DNA from: Pseudomonadota bacterium
GTDB lineage: Bacteria; Pseudomonadota; Gammaproteobacteria; Burkholderiales; Rhodocyclaceae
Length of the DNA stretch: 64,000 nt
Reading direction: 5' to 3'
Assembly (NCBI GenBank): GCA_018241725.1
Contig: JAFEDI010000108.1
Coordinates: 112,456-176,455 of the forward strand
Made by a program: the position numbers and the translations under genes. The notes under the pieces were generated by a model. It saw nothing but the letters and a program-made list of their open reading frames with translations, did not search any database and was not told the origin of the DNA. Below, piece by piece: positions 45,820-54,105 of this stretch (position 1 is the stretch's first letter; the number at the start of each line of letters is the position of its first letter).

Positions 45820-47136
45820 TCAGTGGTGGGCGGATGCGGAACGACCGTGGTTGATCATGGAAACGGCCAGGGTGGCGATCACTGCGGGGATCGCGATGGC
45901 CATGAAGTTGTGCTGCAGCGGGAGGGCCATGCCGACCAGGGTGCCGATCACGATCGGCGCCAGGATCGCGCCGCTGCGGCCGACGCCGGACGCCCAGCCG
46001 ATACCGGTGGAGCGCACCGCCATCGGGTAGTACTGGCCGACGTAGGCGTAGGTGAGGATCTGCGTGCCGATGGTGGAGGCGCCGGCCAGGCCGACCAGCA
46101 GGTACAGCACTTCGGTCGGAACCTTGTAGCCGAGCAGCGTGATGGACACCGCCGCCAGCGCGTAGAAGCCGACCAGCACGTACTTGATGTGGAAGCGGTC
46201 GGCCAACCAGCCGCCACCGATGGCCCCGATCATCGCGCCGAAGTTGAGCACCAGCACGAAGGTCAGCGCGGAGCCGAGGCTGTAGCCGGCACCGGCCATC
46301 AGCTTGGCGAGCCAGGAGCTGAGGGCGTAGACCATGAACAGGCACATGAAGAAAGCCACCCAGAACATCGTGGTGCTGAAGCCGCGGCCGTCCTGGAACA
46401 GCTTGCCGATCGGCGCGCCATGGGCGTGGTGGGCATGGGGCAGCACGAACTCGTCACCGGCGGACGGCACGTAGGACGGCTCGATGCGCGGCAGGATGCG
46501 CTTCACTTCCTCGGCACGGCCGTGCTTGATCAGGAAGGCCATCGACTCCGGCAGCGACTTGAGGATGAACGGGATCAGCAGCACCGGCAGGCCGGCAGCG
46601 ATGAACACCGACTGCCAGCCGTAGCTCTCGATCAGCCCCTTGCCGAGCAGCGCCGCCAGCATGCCGCCCACCGAGTAGCCGCTGAACATCAGCGTCACCA
46701 GGGTGCTGCGCATCTTGCGCGGCGAGTACTCGGTCATCTGGGCGACCACGTTGGGCATCACTCCGCCGATACCCAGCCCCGCCAGGAAGCGGGTGATGCT
46801 GAAGCTGACGGGATCGCTGGCCAAACCTGCCGCGGCAGTAAACACGCTGAACAACAGCATGCAGATCGCGATGGCCCAGCGGCGGCCGATCTTGTCGGCG
46901 ATGGTGCCGAGGAAGATCGCGCCGAACATCATGCCGAACAAGGCCGAGCTGACCATGAAGCCGGCGTTGGTCGGAGAAACGCCCATCTCCTTCATGATCG
47001 ACGGCAGCGCGATACCGGCCACCGCCAGGTCGTAGCCGTCGAAGATGATGATCAGGGCGCACCAGAACAGCACGAGGCCATGAAAGCCGCCAAAACGTGC
47101 GTGATCCGTGAGCTTGTGTACGTCGATCTGTGCCAT
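45820..47136 (-). CDS. benK: Aromatic acid:H+ symporter (AAHS family MFS), BenK/PcaK-like
   Basis: A 438-residue major facilitator with twelve membrane helices. AAHS-family marks are the DGYDLAVAGIALPSI motif in helix 1 (Asp residues used in substrate and proton binding) and GTIADKIGRRWAI in the 2-3 loop. RFLAGLGIGGVMPNVVAQMTEY in helix 4 and GGWLADRFHIKYVL in the 8-9 loop complete the pattern. It most likely imports benzoate. The central loop carries a His-rich LPHAHHAHGAP stretch. It lies between benD and catechol 2,3-dioxygenase. Confidence 0.9.
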   Translation of the reverse strand: MAQIDVHKLTDHARFGGFHGLVLFWCALIIIFDGYDLAVAGIALPSIMKEMGVSPTNAGFMVSSALFGMMFGAIFLGTIADKIGRRWAIAICMLLFSVFTAAAGLASDPVSFSITRFLAGLGIGGVMPNVVAQMTEYSPRKMRSTLVTLMFSGYSVGGMLAALLGKGLIESYGWQSVFIAAGLPVLLIPFILKSLPESMAFLIKHGRAEEVKRILPRIEPSYVPSAGDEFVLPHAHHAHGAPIGKLFQDGRGFSTTMFWVAFFMCLFMVYALSSWLAKLMAGAGYSLGSALTFVLVLNFGAMIGAIGGGWLADRFHIKYVLVGFYALAAVSITLLGYKVPTEVLYLLVGLAGASTIGTQILTYAYVGQYYPMAVRSTGIGWASGVGRSGAILAPIVIGTLVGMALPLQHNFMAIAIPAVIATLAVSMINHGRSASAHH

Positions 47137-47193
47137 GTTGTCTCGCTTATGTATTTGTTATGTAAATGGATGGGGAGGGAGAAACGACGGGTT

Positions 47194-47979
47194 TCAGCCG
47201 AGGTCGCCACCACCGACTGGCACGACCAGACCGGTGATGTAGGAGGACTCGTCGGAAGCCAGGAAGAGGATCGGGGCCACCTGCTCGTCGATCGTGCCGT
47301 AGCGGTGCATCAGGCTCGAATCGATGGTCTGGTCGATGACGCCCTGGTACCAGACCTGCTCCTGCTCGGTCGGCTGGGCCTGGTTGCGCGGGATGCGGCG
47401 CGGCGGCGCCTCGGTGCCGCCGGGCGCGGTGGCGTTGATGCGGATGCCGTCCTTGGTGTGCTCCATGGCGATGGAGGCGGTCAGCGCATTGACGCCGCCC
47501 TTGGCCGCCGAGTACGGCACGCGATGCACGCCGCGGGTGGCGATGGACGACACATTGACGATGACGCCTTTCTTTTGCGCCAGCATCGGCGGCAGCACGG
47601 CACGGCAGCACCACAGGGTTGGGAACAGGGAGCGGCGGATCTCCGCCTCGATCTGCGCCTCTTCGTAGTGTTCGAAGGGCTTGGCCCAGATCGTGCCGCC
47701 GACGTTGTTGATCAGCACATCGACGCGCCCGAAACGGGCCAGCGCCTCGGCCACCACCGACTCGGCGCCGGCGAAGGTTTCCAGGTCGGCCTGAAAGGCC
47801 GCGGCCTTGCCGCCGGCCCGGGTGATCTCGGCGACGACCTCGTCCACCAGCGGCGAGCGATCCACCGCCAGCACCGCACCACCTTCGGCGGCCACGTTGA
47901 GGGCCACGCCGCGGCCGATGCCCTGGGCGGCGCCGGTGACGATGACGACCTTGTCGGTAAAGCGATCGGCCCGGCTCAT
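47194..47979 (-). CDS. benD: Benzoate cis-diol dehydrogenase
   Basis: A 261-residue short-chain dehydrogenase (BenD/XylL). It oxidises and decarboxylates the benzoate cis-1,2-dihydrodiol to catechol with NAD+. It shows TGAAQGIGRGVAL for NAD binding, NNVGG, catalytic Ser in IVNVSSIATRG, and Tyr-Lys in VPYSAAKGGVNAL. The ATG at 47979 overlaps the benC stop by four bases (ATGA). The frame reaches 48057 upstream but that lies inside benC. Confidence 0.93.
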   Translation of the reverse strand: MSRADRFTDKVVIVTGAAQGIGRGVALNVAAEGGAVLAVDRSPLVDEVVAEITRAGGKAAAFQADLETFAGAESVVAEALARFGRVDVLINNVGGTIWAKPFEHYEEAQIEAEIRRSLFPTLWCCRAVLPPMLAQKKGVIVNVSSIATRGVHRVPYSAAKGGVNALTASIAMEHTKDGIRINATAPGGTEAPPRRIPRNQAQPTEQEQVWYQGVIDQTIDSSLMHRYGTIDEQVAPILFLASDESSYITGLVVPVGGGDLG

Positions 47980-48992
47980 GCTGCGGCTCCTTCGCTGGCG
48001 GCGGAGAACTTCTCGAAGTAGAAGTTGGCCGGGCTCACACCGGCGCCCGCCATCCATTTACGGACGCCTTCGACCATCGGAGGGGGACCGCAGACGTACA
48101 CATCGACATTGCCGTCGTTCAGATCGGCAGGCGTCAGGTGATCCGTGACGTAGCCCAGGCGCGGATGGCCGCTGGCCGCGTCCACCACACAGGTGACGTA
48201 GTCGAAATTGGGCAGCGCCGCCTTCAGAGCCTGAAGCGTCGCTAGTTCGACGAGGTCGTCGTTGGTATTCACTCCATAGGCCAGCAAAATAGGCTGGGTG
48301 GTCGGGTTGTCCTGCAGCCAGCGCAGCATGGACAGGAAGGGCGCGAGGCCGGTACCGCCGGCGAGCATCAGGATCGGGCGCTGGGCCGGACGCAGGTAGA
48401 AGCTGCCGTAGGGGCCGGTGAAGCTCATCGCGTCGCCGGTGTTGGCCTTGCTGCGCATGAAGGTGCTCATCAGGCCGTTGGGGACGTCGCGGATCAGGAA
48501 GGACAGCTCATTGCGGTTAGGCGCGGAGCTGAAGGAATAGGCGCGGGTTTCCTGGGTGCCAGGCACGTTCAGGTTGACGTACTGGCCCGGCAGGAAGGAC
48601 AGCGGCTTGTCGGCCTGCAGCGCGAAGGACACGGTGGTCGCGGAATCACGGTCGATCTTGGTCAGCTTGCCGCCGTGGGTCGCCACTTCGGTCTTGCAGG
48701 CGGCGGACGAGGCCGGCACGCGGATCACGCAGTCGGATTCCGGGCGCATCTGGCAGGTCAGGATGAAGCCTTGCGCGGCTTCATCGTCCGTCAGGGCGTC
48801 TTCGATGTACACGCCCTGGTTGTAGCGGCCACTTTCGCAGTGGCACTTGCAGGTCCCGCAGGCGCCGTCGCGGCAATCCAGCGGAATGTTGATCTTGGCC
48901 CGGTAGGCGGCATCCGCCACCAGCTCGTCGGCTTCGCAGGGAATGATGCGGGTAACCCCGTCTTCGAACTGCAGCGCAATGTTGTAGGTCAT
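47976..48992 (-). CDS. benC: Benzoate 1,2-dioxygenase reductase
   Basis: A 338-residue electron-transfer component. The N-terminal chloroplast-type 2Fe-2S domain has CRDGACGTCKCHCESG and a later Cys in LTCQMRPESDCV. The FAD domain has ETRAYSFSSAP, and the NAD domain has LAGGTGLAPFLSMLRWL and CGPPPMVEGV. It moves electrons from NADH to the BenAB oxygenase. A hairpin with a U-rich tail at 49025-49046 precedes it, so its expression may be lower than that of benAB. Its stop overlaps the benD start. Confidence 0.94.
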   Translation of the reverse strand: MTYNIALQFEDGVTRIIPCEADELVADAAYRAKINIPLDCRDGACGTCKCHCESGRYNQGVYIEDALTDDEAAQGFILTCQMRPESDCVIRVPASSAACKTEVATHGGKLTKIDRDSATTVSFALQADKPLSFLPGQYVNLNVPGTQETRAYSFSSAPNRNELSFLIRDVPNGLMSTFMRSKANTGDAMSFTGPYGSFYLRPAQRPILMLAGGTGLAPFLSMLRWLQDNPTTQPILLAYGVNTNDDLVELATLQALKAALPNFDYVTCVVDAASGHPRLGYVTDHLTPADLNDGNVDVYVCGPPPMVEGVRKWMAGAGVSPANFYFEKFSAASEGAAA

Positions 48993-49024
48993 GGTGAGCG
49001 CCCCTCTGTCGTGGAGTAAAACAA

Positions 49025-49046
49025 GGGCCCGCCCTCCGGCGGGCCC
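49025..49046 (-). terminator. Terminator-like hairpin between benB and benC (possible attenuator)
   Basis: On the operon strand GGGCCCGCC-GGAG-GGCGGGCCC forms a perfect 9-base GC stem with a GNNG-like tetraloop, followed directly by TTGTTTT. This has the form of an intrinsic terminator inside the ben operon. It would let only part of transcription pass from benAB to benC and the genes beyond. Confidence 0.6.
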
Positions 49047-49052
49047 GGTACA

Positions 49053-49541
49053 TCAGATGTGGTAGATGTCCAGCACGTGGTGGATGTGGTCGTTCTTGAG
49101 GACCACGTACTTGCGCTTGATCAGCGGCTTCTCACCGGTGACGTCGAGGGTGTATTCGGAGGTGCCGAAGTAGGTGTCGACGATCTGGTAGCGATAGCTG
49201 TGGGTGGTCCAGTTGAAGCGCAGCCGGATCGTGCTGTCGTCCTGGGAAAGCACTTCCAGGTTGCTGATCGCGTGCCCGGTGCGGGTGTCCGGAATGGTCG
49301 CGCTCGAACGTTCGGTCTCGATGCGGAACACGCGGTCTTCCAGGCCCTGCTTGTTGGCGTAGTAGATCAGCGAGACTTCGTTCTGCGGATTGGTGGTCAG
49401 CGTGCCGTCGTCATCCCAGGACGGCATCCAGAACTCCACGTCTTCAGCGTAGAAGGCCAGCCAGTCGTTCCAGCGGCGTTCGTCAAGGGCACGGGCTTCC
49501 TGGTACAGGTAGGTTTGAATGGCTTCGTAGGACAGCATCAC
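49053..49541 (-). CDS. benB: Benzoate 1,2-dioxygenase small subunit
   Basis: A 162-residue beta subunit of ring-hydroxylating dioxygenases (SnoaL-like fold), structural in the alpha3beta3 oxygenase. Family features are the N-terminal [34 protein letters not shown], and the C-terminal [25 protein letters not shown]. It starts within the stop of benA (ATGA overlap), so the two subunits are translated in coupled manner. Confidence 0.95.
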   Translation of the reverse strand: MMLSYEAIQTYLYQEARALDERRWNDWLAFYAEDVEFWMPSWDDDGTLTTNPQNEVSLIYYANKQGLEDRVFRIETERSSATIPDTRTGHAISNLEVLSQDDSTIRLRFNWTTHSYRYQIVDTYFGTSEYTLDVTGEKPLIKRKYVVLKNDHIHHVLDIYHI

Positions 49542-50911
49542 TTGTCTCCGTTGTTTTCTTCAGCGTGGATGGCTTTCTTCATGGCTTCGACCCAGTACTT
49601 GTGCTGCACGGTGTACAGGCCTTCGTCTTCGGTCTTGACGCCGGACAGCTCCGGCTTGAGGCCGATCGCCTTGGCGTTGTCGTCGGCGCCTTCAACCCAG
49701 TGCACCGAGCCGCGGGTCATGTCGTTCCACTTCACGGCGCGGGCGTTGAAGCCCTGCTGGCAGGAGCGGAACTCTTCCAGGTCGTCCGGGGTGGCCATGC
49801 CGGTGGCGTTGAAGAAGTCCTCGTACTGGCGCAGGCGGCGGGCACGGGCTTCGGGGGCTTCGCCCTTGGGGGCGATGCAGTAGATGGTGGCTTCGGTCTT
49901 ATCGACGGAGATCGGGCGCAGCACGCGGATCTGCGAGCTGAACTGGTCCATCAGGTACACGTTGGGATACAGGCACAGGTTGCGGGACTTGCTGAGCATC
50001 CAGTCGGCCTTGGCTTCGCCGAACTTCTCGACCCACTCATCGCGCTTGGCCCACAGCGGGCGGTCTTCCGGGTTGGCCCAGTTGGTCCACAACACCAGGT
50101 GACCATGCTTGAAGGAGTAGGAGCCACCGCCCTTGCGCGCCCAGCCGCCGGCGCTCATGGCCTTGATGGTGTCGACCTTGCCGTCGGTGGTACGGCGCCC
50201 TTGCGTGGCGGCGTAGTTCCAGTGGGTGGCGGTAACGTGGTAGCCGTCGGCGCCGTTCTCGGCCTGCAGCTTCCAGTTGGCGTCGAAGACGTAGGAGCCG
50301 GAGCCGCGCAGCACTTCGATACCTTCCGGAGCCTGGTCCACGATCATGTCGATGATCTTGGCCGCTTCGCCCAGGTGCTCGACCAGCGGCTTGACGTCCG
50401 GGTTGATGCTGCCGAACAGGAAACCCCGGTAGTTTTCGAAAGCGCCCAGCTTGACGAGGTCGTGGCTGCCGTCGCAGTTGAAGCTCTCGGGATAGCCGGC
50501 GTCCGGGGTCTGGTCCTTTACCTTCAGCAGCTTGCCGGCGTTGTTGAAGGTCCAGCCATGGAACGGGCAGGTGAAGCTCGACTTGTTACCCTTCTTGTGA
50601 CGGGCCAGCTGCGCGCCGCGGTGCGTGCAGGTGTTGAGCAGCGCGTTCAGGTTGCCGGTCTTGTCGCGGGTCAGCACCACCGGCTGACGGCCGACGTAGA
50701 CGGTCATGTAGTCATTGACGTTGGCGATCTGGCTCTCGTGGGCGAGATAGACCCAGTTGCCCTCGAAGACGTACTTCATCTCGAGCTCGAACCATTCCTC
50801 ATCGGTGAAGGCAGAGCGATCCAGGCGGTAGATGTGATTGACGGGATCTTCTTCAAGCAAGGCATCGAGCTTGTCGAGACGGGTCTGGGTGTCGTGGCGG
50901 ATCTGGGTCAC
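49538..50911 (-). CDS. benA: Benzoate 1,2-dioxygenase large subunit
   Basis: A 457-residue alpha subunit of the benzoate/toluate class. The Rieske centre has [21 protein letters not shown]-type spacing (Cys-x-His, then CPFHGWTF). The catalytic iron ligands lie in [16 protein letters not shown]. It dihydroxylates benzoate at C1 and C2 to the cis-diol acid that BenD converts to catechol. A related substrate such as a toluate cannot be excluded. It is the first gene of a long operon, with a sigma-54 promoter about 340 bases upstream and therefore a long leader. Confidence 0.95.
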   Translation of the reverse strand: MTQIRHDTQTRLDKLDALLEEDPVNHIYRLDRSAFTDEEWFELEMKYVFEGNWVYLAHESQIANVNDYMTVYVGRQPVVLTRDKTGNLNALLNTCTHRGAQLARHKKGNKSSFTCPFHGWTFNNAGKLLKVKDQTPDAGYPESFNCDGSHDLVKLGAFENYRGFLFGSINPDVKPLVEHLGEAAKIIDMIVDQAPEGIEVLRGSGSYVFDANWKLQAENGADGYHVTATHWNYAATQGRRTTDGKVDTIKAMSAGGWARKGGGSYSFKHGHLVLWTNWANPEDRPLWAKRDEWVEKFGEAKADWMLSKSRNLCLYPNVYLMDQFSSQIRVLRPISVDKTEATIYCIAPKGEAPEARARRLRQYEDFFNATGMATPDDLEEFRSCQQGFNARAVKWNDMTRGSVHWVEGADDNAKAIGLKPELSGVKTEDEGLYTVQHKYWVEAMKKAIHAEENNGDK

Positions 50912-51246
50912 GCTGGTCTCCTATTCGCGGTCTGAATCAAAAATCGCCCACGGGCGCTGGTGCAAAACGATTTCTTCGAGCCGAGCCCTGCCCTGCCCTG
51001 CCGCCGACCTGGCAGGTCGACACGCACGAGGGGCAAAAAAGGCTGCGGTAAAGGCGCCGCCAGATGGCGGCCGGGAGGCGACCGCCTAGGGCGGATCGCG
51101 GGGGGAAAGCATCTGCGGCATGGTTCTCGTCTCCATTCGTGGCCTGCTTGTCTGCAAGGCTCTGTCCTGTTCGCCGGACTCCGGATTTGCTCAATTCGTT
51201 GGTCGATCGAGCATTCCGTTGAATCAGGCCTTACGGGAGACCTAAT

Positions 51247-51262
51247 AGCGAAAGACGTGCCA
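51247..51262 (-). promoter_or_regulatory. Sigma-54 promoter of the ben/meta operon
   Basis: TGGCACGTCTTTCGCT (51262 to 51247 on the minus strand) has a perfect TGGCACG -24 element and a GC -12 element at the required ten-base spacing. It faces benA; the divergent gene encodes a sigma-54 activator, which supports the call. Confidence 0.85.
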
Positions 51263-51386
51263 GCTCCCGAACCGAGTCATTTGACATAATCCGTGCAGCC
51301 CAGATCTGGCGCGGGATTTAGGTCAATTCTCGAGATTTTTTGGAGAGGCACAGGTATGCTTCGCCGGGCATCGAAGCACCTCAGCA

Positions 51387-51448
51387 AATGAATCAAATGC
51401 TTTAATCCACCCATTAATAATGCACTGCACAATGAATCAATGCATTCA
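51387..51448. promoter_or_regulatory. Repeated element, candidate upstream activating sequences
   Basis: AATGAATCAAATGC (51387-51400) and AATGAATCAATGC (51431-51443) are near-identical direct repeats 44 bases apart, about four helical turns. The second is part of a perfect inverted repeat TGAAT-N6-ATTCA (51433-51448). They lie about 130-180 bases upstream of the sigma-54 promoter, the distance used by XylR/DmpR-type activators. Confidence 0.6.
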
Positions 51449-51601
51449 CGCCCCTGCCGGCGGCGGGGTCATTCAGAGTTGTTCCCCACCCGCCAACCGG
51501 CGTATCTTCGGTATTGCTGACATCGAATCGGCTTCAGGCACGCCACGTGCTACTACCCGCGGCTCTGATTCAGACCTATAAGCATTGAGGAGGGAGACAC
51601 A

Positions 51602-51643
51602 ATGCACGCCAGAACCCGCAATGCCCGGGAGGTTCGTCCGTGA
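51602..51643 (+). CDS. 13-residue leader peptide coupled to the XylR-type regulator
   Basis: ATG 51602 has the best ribosome-binding site in the region (GAGGAGGGAG, 5-6 bases upstream). It encodes [13 protein letters not shown] and stops at TGA 51641-51643, which overlaps the GTG start of the regulator (GTGA). The arrangement is typical of translational coupling. No homologue is known to me. Confidence 0.5.
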   Translation: MHARTRNAREVRP

Positions 51644-53460
51644 AATCGGCCAGCCGTCCCCCCGTGATTCCGCAAGGCCATCTGCCGGTCGTGCCGCCCG
51701 AACAGGTGGACACCGACAAGCCGCACTTCCCCGAGGTCAACGACCTGATGGGGCGCCTGCACTTCTCCACCAGCGACGGCCGCATCTGGCTGGACGACCA
51801 GCGCATGCTGCTGGTCCACGCCAAAGCACTGGGCATGCTGCGCCGGGACATGATCGAACTGCTGGGCCTCGACGTGGCCCGCGGTTTCATGACCCGCATG
51901 GGCTACTACGCCGGCGTCGCCGACGCGCAGCTGGCCCGCAAGGTGCGCCCCAAGACCTCGATCCATGACATGTTCGTGGTCGGCCCGCAGATGCACTGCC
52001 TGGAAGGCATTGGTGTGTCGGAAGCGGTGCGCATCGAGTGCGATGTGGAGCGCGGCATCCATTACGGTGAGTTCATCTGGACCAGCCCCGTCGAGGACGA
52101 GGAGCACATCCGCCACTTCTCCATCGGCACCGAACCGGCCTGCTGGATGCAGATCGGCTACGCGTCGGGCTTCTCGTCCGAGTTCATGGGCCGCCAGGTG
52201 CTCTACCGGGAAGTCGAGTGCCAGTCGATGGGCCACTCCGTCTGCCGCATCATTGGCAAGCTGGTGGAGGAATGGGGCTCCGAAGCCGCCGAAGACCTGC
52301 GCTACATGATGCCGGAGACGCTGCAGTTGGGCGTACCGCCGAATGTGGTGCGACCGGCCTGCTCCATTGGCCAGCCCGGTGCGGAACAGATACCGACCGA
52401 CATGCCGGTGGGCATGTCGCCGAGCTTCAACTCGGTGATGCACCTGGTCCGCCGCGTCGCGCCGACCCAGGCCACGGTGCTGTTCCTCGGCGAGAGCGGC
52501 GTTGGCAAGGAAGTCTTCTCGCGCACCCTGCACCGCCTCAGCTCCCGCGCCGACAAACCCTTCGTTGCGGTTAACTGTGCGGCGATCCCGGAACAGCTGA
52601 TCGAATCCGAACTGTTCGGTGTCGAGCGCGGCGCTTACACCGGCGCACTGCAGAGCCGCCTGGGCCGCTTCGAGCGGGCCGACGGCGGCACCCTGTTCCT
52701 CGATGAGATCGGCACCCTCAGCGCCAGCGCCCAGGGCAAGCTGCTGCGCGCGCTGCAGGAAGGCGAGATCGAACGCCTCGGCGACTCCCAGACCCGCAAG
52801 GTGGACGTGCGTGTGATCGCCGCGACCAACGTGGACCTGCGCGACGAGGTGAAGGCCGGGCGCTTCCGCGAGGATCTGTTCTTCCGCCTCAACGTCTTCC
52901 CGGTGCGCATCACGCCATTACGCGAGCGCCGCGAAGACATCCCGCTGCTGATGACGCACTTCCTGTCCAAATTCAACGCCCGCCATGGCCGCCACCTGAC
53001 CGGCTTCACGCAACGGGCTGTGGACGCCATGCTGTCCTACGACTGGCCGGGCAACATCCGCGAAATGGAAAACGTCATCGAGCGTGGCGTGATCCTCGCG
53101 CCGGAGGGCGGGGCCATCGACGCCCCCCACCTGTTCACCAGCGGTGAGCGCTTCACCGAGCAGCGCTTCACCATCAACAAGGACGGCAAGCTGGTGGCCA
53201 TGGACCCGTCAGTCTTCGTCACCGAACTGACCCAGGACCGGGAGGTCGAGCGGGTCAGCCGGCGCGTCAGCAACTTGCTCCTCGACGATCACGACGACTG
53301 CGACAAGGTGTCGCTGGACGAGATCGAAACCCTCCTCCTCAAGCGCGCCATCGAGCGCGCCCAGGGCAACGTGGCCGCCGCCGCGCGCCTGCTCGGCATC
53401 ACCCGGCCGCAAATGGTCTATCGGTTGAAGAGTCGCGGCATCATCAACGAAGGCGAGTAA
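51640..53460 (+). CDS. XylR/DmpR-type sigma-54-dependent activator of the ben/meta operon
   Basis: A 606-residue activator. The effector region includes a V4R domain (about residues 140-215; [18 protein letters not shown] with its Cys/His). The AAA+ domain (about 270-505) has Walker [11 protein letters not shown], contact loop GAYTGA (Phe replaced by Tyr), Walker [10 protein letters not shown] and [16 protein letters not shown]. The C-terminal Fis-type helix-turn-helix is [20 protein letters not shown]. It should bind an aromatic acid or phenol directly and open the divergent ben promoter. The start is GTG 51640 with GGGAGG seven bases before it. Its relative at 15716 shares the layout, but their linker and ends differ. 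Confidence 0.92.
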   Translation: MKSASRPPVIPQGHLPVVPPEQVDTDKPHFPEVNDLMGRLHFSTSDGRIWLDDQRMLLVHAKALGMLRRDMIELLGLDVARGFMTRMGYYAGVADAQLARKVRPKTSIHDMFVVGPQMHCLEGIGVSEAVRIECDVERGIHYGEFIWTSPVEDEEHIRHFSIGTEPACWMQIGYASGFSSEFMGRQVLYREVECQSMGHSVCRIIGKLVEEWGSEAAEDLRYMMPETLQLGVPPNVVRPACSIGQPGAEQIPTDMPVGMSPSFNSVMHLVRRVAPTQATVLFLGESGVGKEVFSRTLHRLSSRADKPFVAVNCAAIPEQLIESELFGVERGAYTGALQSRLGRFERADGGTLFLDEIGTLSASAQGKLLRALQEGEIERLGDSQTRKVDVRVIAATNVDLRDEVKAGRFREDLFFRLNVFPVRITPLRERREDIPLLMTHFLSKFNARHGRHLTGFTQRAVDAMLSYDWPGNIREMENVIERGVILAPEGGAIDAPHLFTSGERFTEQRFTINKDGKLVAMDPSVFVTELTQDREVERVSRRVSNLLLDDHDDCDKVSLDEIETLLLKRAIERAQGNVAAAARLLGITRPQMVYRLKSRGIINEGE

Positions 53461-53468
53461 TCCCGCCT

Positions 53469-53496
53469 GCGGCGCGCTCCGCCCGGGACGCGCCGC
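53469..53496. terminator. GC-rich hairpin between convergent activator and nsrR genes
   Basis: GCGGCGCG (53469-53476) and CGCGCCGC (53489-53496), 12-base loop, between two converging genes. No T tract follows. Confidence 0.35.
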
Positions 53497-53516
53497 TGCA
53501 AGCCTGCTACCGGACC

Positions 53517-53954
53517 CTACTCGACTCGGATCAGCACATGCAGGATCTCACGCTGGGCCGGCCCCAGCACCTCGGCCAGGCTCACCGTGTCGAGGGACTT
53601 GAAGAAGGCCTCCAGCGCCACGTCGAACACCCCCTTCAAGCGGCAGCGCGAGGTCAACAGGCAGCGGCTGCCTTCGGTGAAACATTCCACCAGCGCCAGA
53701 TCCACCTCCATCTTGCGCACCACTTCGCCAATCCCGATCTCCGCCGGCGGCCGGGCGAGGCGTAGCCCGCCACCCTTGCCGCGGATCCCGTCGACAAAGC
53801 CGTTGCGGATCAGCTGATTGACGACCTTCATCAGGTGACTGCGGGAGATCTCGAAGCGCTCGGAGATCTCCTGGATCGTCGGCAAGCGATGCTCGTTGGA
53901 CGCCAGGAAAATCAGGACGCGCAGGGCGTAATCGGTGTGCTGGGTGATGTGCAT
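53517..53954 (-). CDS. nsrR: Rrf2-family nitric oxide-sensing repressor NsrR
   Basis: A 145-residue Rrf2 protein. The winged helix starts MHITQHTDYALRVLIFLA, with recognition part ISERFEISRSHLMKVVNQL and wing GKGGGLRLARP. Three Cys for an NO-sensitive iron-sulfur cluster are in ECFTEGSRC and SRCRLKG, as in NsrR. It represses NO-detoxifying genes until the cluster is nitrosylated. Two matching operators lie between it and the divergent aldolase-hmp genes. The start at 53954 matches the family; an in-frame ATG at 53993 would add 13 residues. Confidence 0.9.
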   Translation of the reverse strand: MHITQHTDYALRVLIFLASNEHRLPTIQEISERFEISRSHLMKVVNQLIRNGFVDGIRGKGGGLRLARPPAEIGIGEVVRKMEVDLALVECFTEGSRCLLTSRCRLKGVFDVALEAFFKSLDTVSLAEVLGPAQREILHVLIRVE

Positions 53955-54023
53955 GGCCGGCGATGAACTCTGAAACACGCCCGTTCCGGGCATCGATTGC
54001 TCAGATTATAGGGGATTCCCTTA

Positions 54024-54046
54024 AAGATTCATTTTAGTTGACTCTT
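54024..54046. promoter_or_regulatory. NsrR box 1
   Basis: Half-site AAGATTCATTT (54024-54034), one base, and the inverted half-site AGTTGACTCTT (54036-54046). This gives the 11-1-11 layout of NsrR operators (half-site consensus AAGATGCYTTT). Confidence 0.7.
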
Positions 54047-54049
54047 TTA

Positions 54050-54072
54050 AAGATGCATTTTAAAGTCAACTT
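54050..54072. promoter_or_regulatory. NsrR box 2
   Basis: Half-site AAGATGCATTT (54050-54060) fits the NsrR consensus exactly. One base later comes the inverted half-site AAAGTCAACTT (54062-54072). The box ends 33 bases before the aldolase start and is 26 bases from box 1, so both should block transcription of the aldolase-hmp genes and perhaps nsrR. Confidence 0.8.
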
Positions 54073-54105
54073 AAATTCTACGCCCAACAAACACGGAGAG
54101 ACCCG

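Larger units (their letters stand above)
50912..51601. other. Divergent control region between benA and the XylR-type activator
   Basis: A 690-base region without a supported gene. It holds the sigma-54 promoter for ben (51247-51262), two copies of an AATGAATCAA-type element (51387, 51431) and the start of a 13-codon leader (51602). The part between the promoter and benA (50912-51240) would be a leader of about 325 bases. An 85-codon open frame there has no protein-like composition. Confidence 0.6.

Noticed and set aside
50937-51194. 85-codon minus-strand frame between the ben sigma-54 promoter and benA
   Set aside because: Arg/Ala/Gly-rich low-complexity translation, no ribosome-binding site; more likely untranslated leader.
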